Source of the DNA: Pyropia yezoensis
Taxonomy: Eukaryota > Rhodophyta > Bangiophyceae > Bangiales > Bangiaceae
DNA: 64,000 nucleotides
Direction of reading: 5' to 3'
Assembly (NCBI GenBank): GCA_009829735.1
Contig: CM020619.1
Location: forward strand, 13,693,777 to 13,757,776
Shown here: one piece after another, positions 52,442 through 62,476 of the stretch
Position numbering within the stretch: the stretch's first letter is position 1
Layout: each line of letters opens with the position of its first letter
Translations under genes and position numbers: made by a program
Notes under the pieces: model-generated
What the model was told of the DNA's origin: nothing
Seen by the model: only the letters and a program-made list of their open reading frames with translations
Database searches by the model: none

Positions 52442-54522
52442 TCATCCACACGAGCATCCCCCCCCCCCGTGCGCGTGCGGGTGCACTGGGCACGGCGGCC
52501 GGCCGCCACTGCCCCCCCCGCCAGACCGGTAGCCACCGGCGTGCCCCCAAGCGGGCACGCACACCGAGCACCCGCCGCCGCCCGGCACACACACGGTGCA
52601 ACCGCCTGCCGAGCCGGGCCCGCCCCAGCCGCCGCCACCGCCGCCCCAGCCACCACCACCACCACCCCCCCCCCAGCCACCCCCGTGCGTCACAGTCGTG
52701 TACCGCACGGTCGCGGTGGGCACCATGCCCGCCGGGCACGGCGACCCGGCCGGCACCAGCACCGCCGGGGTGGTGCCCGCTGGGCACCTCGCCACGCCGT
52801 CGGCGCCGGTGATGGGGGCCACGATGCCGCCGCCGCCACCGCCCCCATGGCCACCCCCCCCATAGCCGTACGGCACCACCGCCCCGCCGCCGTACGGCTG
52901 GACCGGGCCGCCACCGCCGCCGCCACCATACGGGACCAGCGCGCCCGTCCCCGCGGGGGGGAGCACCACCGCCCCACCGCCGCCGCCGCCGCGGTCGTCG
53001 CCACGGTCGCCACGGTCGGCACCGCCGGCGCCGCCGCCGAAAAAGGTGGACTGGCGGCGGCCGCCGCCGCCACCGCCCCCTCCCCCCCCCGGCGCGGCTG
53101 CGCCCGCCACCACCACGGGCGCCACTGGCGGCGCGGGAGGAGCAGCCGCCGGGGCAACGACGGCCGCCGCCCCCCCCCCCCCCCCCCCCCCCCCCCCTCT
53201 TGCCGCGCCGCGGCGGCCGCCCGCTTCTTCCCCCCCCCCGCCGCGGCGGCGGCGCACGCGCCGAGGAGGCCCAGCAGGAGGATGAGGCCCACCACCGCGC
53301 CAATCACAATCCCCGCAATTGCCCCCCCCGACAGCCCGTCGTCGTTACCGCCGCCGCCGCCGTCGCCGGGGGCGGCGAGCGAAAACTCCCCAAACGTTGC
53401 GCACGCGCCGCCGCTGTCGCACACACCCGCCAGCGGGCACGCGTCGGCGGCGGGGGTGGCGGTGCGGCGGCAGCACTCGGCGTCGCCACAAATGTCCCGC
53501 GTCCCGCAGCGCGTAATGTTGGCGGGGGGGGCGGCAATGGCGCCCACCGCACACCGCGGGTCGGCCGTCTGGTTGTTGCTGCCGCCGCCGCCACCGCCGC
53601 CGCCGGGGGGGACAAACTGGCCGAAAATGCCGCACGACGCCAGCGTGTCGCACACGCCCGACGTGGCGCACACGGGCCCGGCAGACGGGAAGCGCACCCG
53701 CCGGCAGCACTGTGCCGCCCCACACCCGTCCACGGTCGTACACCGGAGAATGGTGGCGGGCGGCGTGTCGATGGCGTCATTGGCACACGGCGGCGGCGGC
53801 GGCGGCACCGACGGCGGCGTCTGCAGCGGCACAAACGCGCCGTACACGCCGCACGTGGCCGCCGCGTCACAGACGCCAGAGGTGGGGCAGGCGGGCCCCT
53901 CGGACGGCAGCCGCAGGCGCCGGCAGCAGTCGGCCGCGGCGCACCCCCCCTCGGTGGTGCACCGGGTGATGACCGCCGGCGGCGCCGAGATGACGCTGTT
54001 GGTACACGCCGGCGGCGGCACGGCGGGCGTGGCCGTCACGGCCGGTGGGGGCGTCGGCGCCGGCGTCGGCAGCACCACGGAGGGGGTCGGCGCGGGCGTC
54101 GACGGCGGCGGCGGCACCGGCGTCGACGGCGCCGGCGCCGGCGCCGCCGACGCGGATGGAGCCGGCGCCGGCGCCGCCGACGGTGGCGCCGCCGGCGGCT
54201 GCGTTGGCGGCGCCGCCGGCGCCGCCGACGGTGGCGGCGCCGGTGGCTGCGTTGGCGGCGGCGGCGGGCACGACGCGGCCGCAGGGCAGGCGGCCTGCAT
54301 GCACCCGCACCGGTGCTCGGCGCACCCACACCCGCGGCTGATGCACTGGCTGTTGACGTAGCAGATGAGCTCCCCCGCGTCGGCGGGGGCGGGCGCCCCC
54401 ACCGCCGCGGCCACCAGCACCGCCGCCCCCAGCACCCCCGCGAGTGACGCCCACCGCCGACCGCCGGGTGGCCAGACACGCGCCGTCGCTGCCGCGGCTG
54501 CGGTCGGCAAAGGCGGCGCCAT
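52442..54522 (-). CDS. Secreted or membrane protein with three 8-Cys repeats; frame change in a C28 run
   Basis: ATG at 54522. Residues 1-50 form a signal peptide (hydrophobic VLGAAVLVAAAVG), followed by a Cys-rich knot (ICYVNSQC, CGCAEHRCGC) and a Pro/Ala stalk. Three ~60-residue repeats (about 172-233, 243-305, 321-382) share C-x13-C, RC(T/G)T, GC..A(D/Q/E)CCRR and SGVCD...C..FG. A transmembrane helix (about 401-427, IAGIVIGAVVGLILLLGLLG) and a basic stop-transfer come next. The frame then enters a run of 28 C (53170-53197). In the sequence as given it continues to 52690 in Arg-rich nonsense. The -1 frame gives a Gly/Tyr-rich tail (VPYGGG, CPAG, CVPGGGGCSVC) ending at 52442, 70 nt before AATAAA. 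The latter is probably right, with the run length mis-assembled or polymorphic. Family not recognised; a cell-wall or surface role is likely. Confidence 0.75.
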
Positions 54523-55034
54523 GAGGGAACCGACGCAGGGGGGAGGGCGGGAGCGAGGAGGAGGGGCGGGGGTGGGCGAGCGGACTCTTCAAGGTGCGAC
54601 TCCCCTAAGCAAAAGGTGGCCGCCGTTGGGTGCCGCGCCCGTCGATACGGGCTAGGGTGGAGCGCCACCACCCTCGTAGCAGCAGGGGGCACGGACCAGG
54701 GGGGGGAGGGAGAAGAGCGCCGTCCACCCGCCCCGCCCGGGGGACGAAGCACAGTGGGTGATGGGACGGGCGGTGGAGGGACGGGGCGGGGTGGGCGAGG
54801 TGTCGCGGAGGAAGACGCCGCCAAGGGGGTGTAGGGCAGTCGTCGAGACCGGCGGCGGGGGGGGGGAGGGGGAGGGGGGGGCAGGAGGGGAGTGGTCACG
54901 CGGCCACGAGCGACCGCATTCGCCGCCCCAAAGCCTCCCCCCCCCGCCCCCCTTCCACCCCAACTCCTCCAGCAGAGTTTGGTGGTAGAGGGAGAGGCGG
55001 GCGGGCACACTACGGAGAACTGGCGAGGACGGGG

Positions 55035-55065
<31 letters not shown>

Positions 55066-57156
55066 TAGTGGTGGGGGAGACTCCTGCCGGCCAAGTCACC
55101 ACCCCCCCCCACCACTGCAGACGCCCCGGCCGGGGGGGGGCGGAGGGCGTCACCGCCGCCTGGCTGACGGCCGCCGCCACCGCCGGTCGTGGCGCTTTCA
55201 CCTCCCCCTCCCAGCCTCCGGCCCTCGCGCCGGCCGCGACGTCGGAGGGCAGCGGTGGCCACCCGGGGGGGGGGGGGAAGGGGGGGAGGGGGCGCACGTG
55301 CTCGTAGCGGGGACGAACCAAGGCACACCGACGTCCACGGTACTTCCACCGGGGACCGACACACAGACACACCCACCTACGGGGAGGGGTGTGTATGTAG
55401 GCACGCAATCAAAAAAAAAAAAGTGACGCGCGCGCACTGGAGGGGAGGACCGCGGCGCCGTCAGCCACCGCCAGCCGTCCGTTGACAGGGGACGAGGCGT
55501 GACTTGGCGCTTTCCTCCCCCTTCCCTCCCGCCGGCGCCTCCATCATACATACCGTGTGCACTGTTCATGCATGCGGCGCGACGGAAAAAGAAAAAAGCA
55601 AGGCACACACCACCACCACCACTCGAGGCCCGCGCGGGGGGTGGCGGCGGCGAGACCCTTCCCGACGACGATCGCCAGGCGAGCACACCGCCACCGCCAC
55701 AGCTGCGGGGGTGGCGGTGAGCTCTCGCCAGCCCGAGATGGGGGGGGAGGATCATCCCATGATGCGGCAGGCCGCTCACCGGCGCCCCCCCCCATAAAAA
55801 AACGGCTGGATTTGTGGGGGGGTGCAAGCAGGCAGGGCCGCGGTGCCTTGCCCCGCCCGACAAGCGGCCGCTCCACGCTGCGAGCGCGGTGGTGATTGCG
55901 GTGACGGGCGCCGCGGCGTGGAAGGTCGTCACCTGTCACGAGGCGGTCTGTTCCTTGACCTGGATCCACCACGGCCCGCGCGGCCCCCATCAAATAAACA
56001 AGAAAACGTACAAGTACATGGATGTACTTGTAATCTCGATTACCCCGTCACGGCCGCCAAGTGCCATACAGTACTCGCGATACGCGCGTGATCCCGCTCG
56101 AGGTGGATCACGAGGATGCATCCTGCGGGAGGCGTCCTCCACGCCACCCATCGGCCGTGACCGCCCCCCCCCTCGGAGCCCCGCCCGTTGCCGCCTCGAG
56201 GGCAAGGCTCTCCCCCCCCTTTTCTTTCCCACAGACACCGCGCCCCCTCCCTGCCTCCTCCTCTCTTCCCCGCCACCGGGGCCGTGGCAACCGCCCTGTC
56301 AGCGGCGCCATGACCACCACCCCGCCCGACGGGCGTCTTCCGGCGCGCTGGCGGTGGGCGGCTGGCCGTGGTGGGAGCGGGGGGGCGGGGGCTGCTGGTC
56401 GCCACCGTCGGCGGTGCGGTGCGGCCGCTGGCGGGCGGGGGCGGGTTTGGGGGCGCGCAGCTGGTGCTGCAGCGGCGGCGGCGGTTGCGGACGGTACCAG
56501 CGGCACAGCTGTCGTGGTGATGGTGAGTTTTGTCCCCAGGGGCGGGGGGGGGATGTCGTGTAGACGGCGGGGCGTTGGGGCGGCCACCTCGGACATGAGC
56601 AGCGAGCGGTTGCTGGCTGTGGGCGTGGGGCTCTAGTGGGCGGTGCGGGGAAACCCCCCCCCCTCTGGTGGCCCGGGCGATGGCGCTTTGGAAAACGGCC
56701 GGTCGCGGCAGGCGGCTCGGGTAGTCACCCCACCCCTCCCCCTCCACCATGCCCCCCCTCCTGTTTTTTTCTGCAGCCGGGGGGAATGCGGCGGGCTGTC
56801 GAGGCAGCTTGCTGGTGCCTGGGGCCCGCCCTGGCCGGTTGGTTTCCCGCCACGGCGGGCTAGAAGCCAACAGCCTGCAGGCGGTCGGCGGCGCGCGCGC
56901 GGTGGAGTTGGGACACCCCCTGAAGGGTGGACCTACCGGCGGCCGTGCCCGCTGTCCATGCACGGGTGGGGGGTGCGGCCGCCTGTGGCGGGGGGTCCCC
57001 ATTGTCAGTACGCCTTGCCAATCGGTTGGTTGCTATCCTAGGCTACGGGGGTGGCCCTCGCGCCGCCGGCTGGCAAGGCCGCGCCAGCCTCTCCACGGCT
57101 CTCGGCGGGCAGCTCTTCCTCTCCCCTTCCCTTCCTCTTGCCCACCTCCCGTTACC
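54523..57156. other. Intergenic, low-complexity with a G27 run
   Basis: Contains a G27 run at 55036-55062 and other G/C tracts, an AATAAA on plus at 55993-55998, and the palindromes at 56010-56040. No frame shows a recognisable protein. Part of it must be promoter for the gene at 54522 and 3' UTR for the one at 57157. Confidence 0.4.
56010..56040. repeat. Two adjacent short palindromes
   Basis: ACAAGTACAT-GG-ATGTACTTGT (56010-56031) is a perfect 10-bp inverted repeat with a 2-nt loop, overlapped at its end by GTAATC-TC-GATTAC. It sits in a short AT-rich island. Possible regulatory site or hairpin; function unknown. Confidence 0.6.
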
Positions 57157-57627
57157 CTACTTGCACTTGGACGCACACGTCAGCGGGCGGCCGGTCCCCG
57201 GAATGAGCCGCGTCCCCACCTTGATGGGCCTAACCATGCAGGCAGTGTAGCACGCTGGCGACACGCGGACGAGCTTGCACATCCGCGTCACCCGGTACGA
57301 CCGCCCGCACAAGTCCTTGACCACCCCCCCCCGGAAGCTCATGGGCACAACCGCGACGGGCTTGGTTTTCTTCTTCCACGCACACGGGTCCTTAATGGTG
57401 CACATCAGGATGCGGCGGGCGACGCAGGTGGGGGAAAAGAGGATCTCCTTACCGCAGGCGTCCACGACCACGTCGCCGGGGCGCCCCGACAGGATGCCGG
57501 AGCGGGCGCAGCCGTCCTTGAAGAGGCACACCCTGGCGGCCGCCCCCGTGGGGGCGGTGGCGATGACGGCCACGGCAGTGGCGAGCAGGGTGGCGACCAG
57601 GGCGACCAGGCGCCAGGGGGTGCTCAT
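57157..57627 (-). CDS. Small secreted Cys-rich protein with internal duplication
   Basis: 156 aa. A clear signal peptide covers residues 1-32 (MSTPWRLVALVATLLATAVAVIA, then APTGAAA). The mature part has about 14 Cys and no membrane segment. It consists of two tandem ~45-residue units: CLFKDGC...VVVDACGKEILFSPTC and CTIKDPCAWKKK...GVVKDLCGRSYRVTRMC. A short Cys-rich end follows (SPACYTACMV...LTCASKCK). The second unit and the tail are strongly basic. The spacing suggests disulfide-bonded modules. It is on the same strand as the 8-Cys membrane gene 2.6 kb away. Family unknown; extracellular matrix, defence or carbohydrate binding would be guesses. Confidence 0.8.
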   Translation of the reverse strand: MSTPWRLVALVATLLATAVAVIATAPTGAAARVCLFKDGCARSGILSGRPGDVVVDACGKEILFSPTCVARRILMCTIKDPCAWKKKTKPVAVVPMSFRGGVVKDLCGRSYRVTRMCKLVRVSPACYTACMVRPIKVGTRLIPGTGRPLTCASKCK

Positions 57628-60600
57628 GACGACGGAGGAGGCCGCGGCGGTGGAGGAGCAGAGAGGGGCGGCGGCGGTGGATGAGCAGAGAGGGGCGGGA
57701 GCAGAGGGGAGGGCGGGTGGGGGGGGGGGTGGGCAGGCGGTGAGTGGCCAGCGGCGGGTGGGGAGGACGGGTGTGGGGCGGGGGCAACGGAAGAGCAGAG
57801 CGCAGCAGCCAAGAGGGCGAGTGTGGGAGGGGGCGGAGGGGGGAGACGGCGGGGCAGAGAGGGGCGGTGGCTACACCCTCGGCAATGGGAGGGGAGGCGT
57901 GTCAGTGCGCGCTGTAGGAGGCAGCTTGCGGCGGATCGTGAGGCGGTCCGTTGGGGCGCCCTCCCCCGCTCCCCACCCCGGTGGCTGCCCTTGTAGGCGC
58001 CCGGCCGGCGGCGCCGCTGAGCCCCGGCGGCGCCCCACCGCGGGCGAGACACGGCGGCGGGCGGCGCCCGCGCCTGGCGGCCGCCGGCCCAACGTGTCCG
58101 CCACCGCCTCGCGGTGGCGGCGGCGGCGGCGGCAGCGGCGGCGGCAGCGGCGGTGGCGGCGGTGGCGGCCGCCCGGCCCGCCGCCCCAGCCACGCGTGCC
58201 AATGGCGCCACTGACCCCCGCCGCCGCCGCCGCCGCCGCCACCGCGGCCTCCTCCACCGCCGCCGCCGCCGCCACGGCCGCCGCGCCGCCGCCGCGTCGG
58301 TGGCCCCGCTGCCGACGGGCGCGGGCGGCGGCGTCGCGGTGGGTGGCCAACGACACCGGGCGGTGGGGGTCGGTCGCCCGGCGGCTCTGCTGCCCTCTGC
58401 GCCACAACGGGCGGGCGGCGTCAGAGGCAGTCAGTGGCAGGCAGGCCGTCGCCCGCCCGCCCGCCCGCCCGCCCCCCCCCCCCCCCCCCCCCCCCACCAC
58501 CCCCTCACCGCGCACGTTGCGCGTTGGTCGGGACGCACGCAGCGGGTGCCCCCCCGCCCCACCAGCACCAGCACCAACCTCTGCGGCAACGGCAGCGGCA
58601 CGTGCTTGGCGACCGCGGCGGGCGCGCCGACACACCACCCCTCCCCCAGGGGCCCCTCTGACCCCGGGGGGTGATGGCCACACCGCCTCCCCCCCACCCA
58701 CTTCCCCCCCCCGCCTCTGACCAGCACATCTCACCCCCCGCACTCCTCCCCCTCCCGGCGGCCGTGCCCCTCGAGGGGGTGGTGTGCCCCGTGGGTGGCC
58801 CCCCAGCCGGGGCAGGCGGCCCGTCCGTGCCCCCCCCTCGCCCCCCCGCCCCCTTTCCCCTGTTACCCCCCTCCCCCCCCCCCCGCCACCGCCAGCGACA
58901 GTGTTCGCCCGTCTATCCCTCTGCTGCTGAGGTTGGGGTGGGCGCACCCCCCCCACCCCCCCCCCTTCCCCTTCCTGACCGGCCCCCGTCCATCGTACGC
59001 TTCGCACCCGTCTTCCCCCCCCCCCCCCCCCCTTGTCTTGACCCGTTCGTCTGCGGGTGCGCACGAGCCCACCCGCCCCCGCGTGCCCGCGGCCGGCACC
59101 GCCCCCCCTTCCGCCCGCCCCACCCTGCGCACGGTGGGTGGGTGGGCGAGCGGCCCTTGTGCGGCGGCGAGCTCTCTCGCTCCCTCCACCCCCCACCCCC
59201 CCCCCCCCCCGCCCCCTCCCCACCCACCTCACCCCTCCCCACTCCACCCCGCCGCAAGCCCCTCGCCCCCCTACCTGAAGGGATGGATGGCGTGCGGCGG
59301 CGTCACGGGGCGAGCGGGGGGGAAGGAGAGATGGACGGCAGGGGAGATGGGGGGGGGGGGGGGGGGAGATGCTGGGTGCGGGGCGAGGTGGGTGGGGGGG
59401 GGCGGCGACGAGGCGGGGAAAAAGGGACACGCCGTTGTGCGGCCGACCGCCGCCTCTTCCGCTCCACCCGCCCCCCCCCCCCCCGCCCAGGTCGTTGGTA
59501 GGTGGTGCACACATGCGTCCCACCCACTACCCCCCGCGGCTGCGGGGGCCACCGTCCACGTGGAGCGGCCCCGCGGGCACGCTCATCGGTGGCCCTTCCC
59601 CCCCTCCCCGCCACCCCCCCCCCCGCCACCCCCCCCCCGCCACCCCCCCCCCCGCACCGCCCAGACGCGCCGTCGCGCACGCCACGGGCAGCACCCGCCG
59701 GCAGCGGTCAAACGGGGAGCGCCAGGGGTGGAGGAGCGAGGGGACAAGCGGAAGGGCCCGGCGGAGGGGGAGGCGCCTGGGGGATGAGGAGGAGGGGGGG
59801 GGGGGGGGGGCTCGCACAGCGCCGCGCCTCTCTTCCCCCCCCCCCCCCCCCCCCCCCCCCGTCACACTGGCGGTGGACCGGGGCGAGTGTGGTCCGGGCA
59901 GCAGGTTTGGTGGGGGGAGGCGCAGGCAGGGTGGTCCAGACAGCAGTTCCGAGGGAGGGGGGGGAACCACGGTGGACGTGGAAGGGGCGGTGGCAGAAGA
60001 AGGGAGGGACGGAGGAGCGGTGTCACTGGGCGCCCCCGCGCGACAGGCGCGGTGGCCGAGAGGGCGAGCCCCGCCGCGGCGGCGGCCGCCGCGGGAGCCC
60101 CGCCCGCCAAGAAAGAAAAAACAATCACTCGTGCATCCGCCTCTGGAGCAGGGGCACGACGAAAGAGCCGCGGCGACGCGCCGCTGGGTGCGGCGCTGCC
60201 GACCAGTGGTGCCGACCGGCCGGCCGCGGCCGCCCGCCAGCGGACGTGCAAGGGAAGAATGGGGTTGCGGTGGGAGGGCGGGGGGGGGGGTGCGGCACAC
60301 CCGCCCGCCCGGCGGCGCACGACCGGCCGTTGCGCTCCCACGTGGCGTGGTGGCGGCCAAGGAGGGGGTACGGTCAGGAGGAGGGCCCTCCGCCCCCGCC
60401 GGGTAGGGCGCCGCCGGTGGGGGGGGGGGGGGGGGGGGTTGGGCGGCCCGGCCCGCCGAGGGGGCACGCTCGCACGCACACGCCCCGCGGGGCGTGACGG
60501 GCTGTCAGCGAGGCCGCCACGTGGGTTTCACCGGCCGGCCGGCCGGCGCTTGTTGCGCCCACCGCGGCAGCTGAGATCGTGCGCGGCACCAGGCGCCGGG
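57628..60600. other. Low-complexity GC region, no gene called
   Basis: Long runs include C24 at 58472-58495, C26 at 59835-59860 and G20 at 60419-60438, with (GCC)n, (CCCG)n and related tracts. Frames of up to 550 codons on both strands overlap the same bases, and their content is Gly/Pro/Arg/Ala from base composition. A segment near 57900-58420 has GCC-type repeats dense enough to be an Ala/Gly-rich exon, but nothing identifies it. Confidence 0.5.
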
Positions 60601-61244
60601 TAGCTACGTAGCTACAGTAGGGCTACTGCTGATCCCCCCCCATTTTGCCCTGGGGGACTGGGGGACTGGAAGTGGATCGGGGGTCTCTCGACCAATCAGA
60701 GCGTAAAGGAATCGGGCACAACAGCTTCCTCCAAAAGTCTAGTGAAACCAGTCTGAGGAAGCAAGCCTGACCAATCAAATCGCAGCAGAGCAACCACACC
60801 AGAACGCAGGAGAGCCACGCCCGACACAACAACGTCGACCCAGATCTCACCAGATCCAGACGTGACCGTCCGACGTGGGCGCCAGACAGACAGGGTTCAG
60901 GACTCAGACACGGACACACTCAGATACTGTCCAGACAACCGCCACCGTCATAAGGATATCCAAGGGACAACAGAAAATATCGCAACACGAGACCCACAGC
61001 GAGACCAGTAGTCATGACGTCATATTGACGCGAGAGTACGACGACATATCGAAGCGCAAAGTAACGAAAACGGGACGCTCCCAAACCGATAAAGAAAAAC
61101 AACCTCAAACTCAGAACATGACCTAAAACCTCCTGACAACCTTTAAAAACATGAGCCATAAGAACAAAAAAGAGCGACAGCGCAGGCACAGCACGATGGT
61201 GGCGGGCACAGTTTGGCGAACGTTGCAGACTTTATTGGGGCAGC
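60601..61244. other. Unique, less GC-rich spacer
   Basis: Abrupt drop in GC compared with both sides. No gene recognised. It borders the ~224-bp tandem array. Confidence 0.5.
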
Positions 61245-62055
61245 CGCTTCTTTTCGGGGGGCGCCGCGTTTTTGGGCGCCACCGCACTTTTTGGGCGGGC
61301 TGCCCCCCCCCCCCCCCCGCTTCCCGGGGCCTGGGGGGCCGCTTCCGCTGCCGCCGCGGCCGCTGGATCCGCGCCCCCCCCTCGCTAGCGGCCATTTGGG
61401 GGGCCGTGCCACCACCGCTCGGCTTTTGGCGAGCTCGATTTAGCGCTTTCGCGGGCATTATTTGGGCGGCCGCTTGTTTTCGGGGGGCGCCGCGTTTTTG
61501 GGCGCCCCCGCGCTTTTTTGGGCGGGCTGCCCCCCCCCCCCCCCCGCGTTCGGGGCCTGGGGGGCCGCTTCCGCCGGCGCGGCCGCTGGATCCGCGCCCC
61601 CCCCTCGCTAGTGGCCATTTTGGGGGGCCGTGCCCGCACCGCTCGGCTTTTGGCGGGCTCGATTTAGCGCTTTCGCGGGCATTATTTGGGCGGCCGCTTG
61701 TTTTCTGGGGGCGCCGCGTTTTTGGGCGCCACCGCGCTTTTTTGGGCGGGCTGCCCCCCCCCCCCCCCCGCGTTCGGGGCCTGGGGGGCCGCTTCCGCCG
61801 GCGCGGCCGCTGGATCCGCGCCCCCCCCTCGCTAGCGGCCATTTTGGGGGGCCGTGCCACCACCGCTCGGCTTTTGGCGGGCTCGATTTAGCGCTTTCGC
61901 GGGCATTAATTGGGCGGCCGCTGTTTTCTGGGGGCGCCGCGTTTTTGGGCGCCCCCGCGCTTTTTTGGGAGGGCTGCCCCCCCCCCCCCCCGCTTCCCGG
62001 GGCCTGGGGGGCCGCTTCCGCCGCCGCCGGGGCCGCTGGATCCGCGAGCTGCTCT
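61245..62055 (+). repeat. Tandem array, four copies of a ~224-bp unit
   Basis: The core GCGCCGCGTTTTTGGGCGCC recurs at 61261, 61487, 61711 and 61934 (periods 226, 224, 223). Each unit then has TTTTTTGGGCGGGCTG, a C run of about 14-18, GGGGCCTGGGGGGCCGCTTCCGCC, GCGGCCGCTGGATCCGCG and GGCTCGATTTAGCGCTTTCG. Copies differ mainly by short indels in the homopolymers and single substitutions. The first and last copies are partial. Probably a satellite or the repetitive part of a transposon. Confidence 0.92.
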
Positions 62056-62358
62056 CGCGACGACCGAGACTCGGGTTGCTTTGATTTGACGAGGTTCTTC
62101 TTTCAGTGCTTCTCTCATGTTTGACTGTTTCTGTTGATGCTGACGTGTTTTTGTTTGCGGTCGGGCCGCTTTTGCCACGTCGCGGTCGCCACGTCATCAC
62201 CTGCTGGTGCGGTATCCTCGTCGCCGTCGTGGCGCGTTGGCTGGTCGCCTGTTCGGTTGTGCCGTATGCCCGTCCTCTTTTGAGGGGTCTGTCCCTGCCC
62301 GTGCCCATGCTGCTAGACCCGGCAGTACTGCTACTCGGCTTCATTGTTGCGGTTGGCT

Positions 62359-62424
62359 GCGCTGCGCCGGTTGGCGGCGCTGCGCCGGTTGGCGGCGCTG
62401 CACCGGTTGGCGGCGCTACACCTC
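62359..62424 (+). repeat. 18-bp tandem repeat
   Basis: GCGCTGCGCCGGTTGGCG starts at 62359, 62377 and 62395 (third copy with CACCGG), then a partial copy. The six-codon period gives Gly-Ala-Ala-Pro-Val-Gly in one plus frame. Confidence 0.85.
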
Positions 62425-62476
62425 CTCCGCCGCGTGCCGTCGATGATGCTCTTTCCAGTGCCGCAGTAGCTCTGTG

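Noticed and set aside
51093..53303. A 736-codon minus-strand frame
   Set aside because: It overlaps the NOC3-like and Cys-rich genes in another frame. Its content is Arg-rich shadow translation across two genes and an intergenic region.
57871..59523. A 550-codon minus-strand frame and several overlapping plus-strand frames
   Set aside because: All are Gly/Pro/Arg/Ala from base composition, pass through homopolymers, and overlap each other on both strands without any motif.
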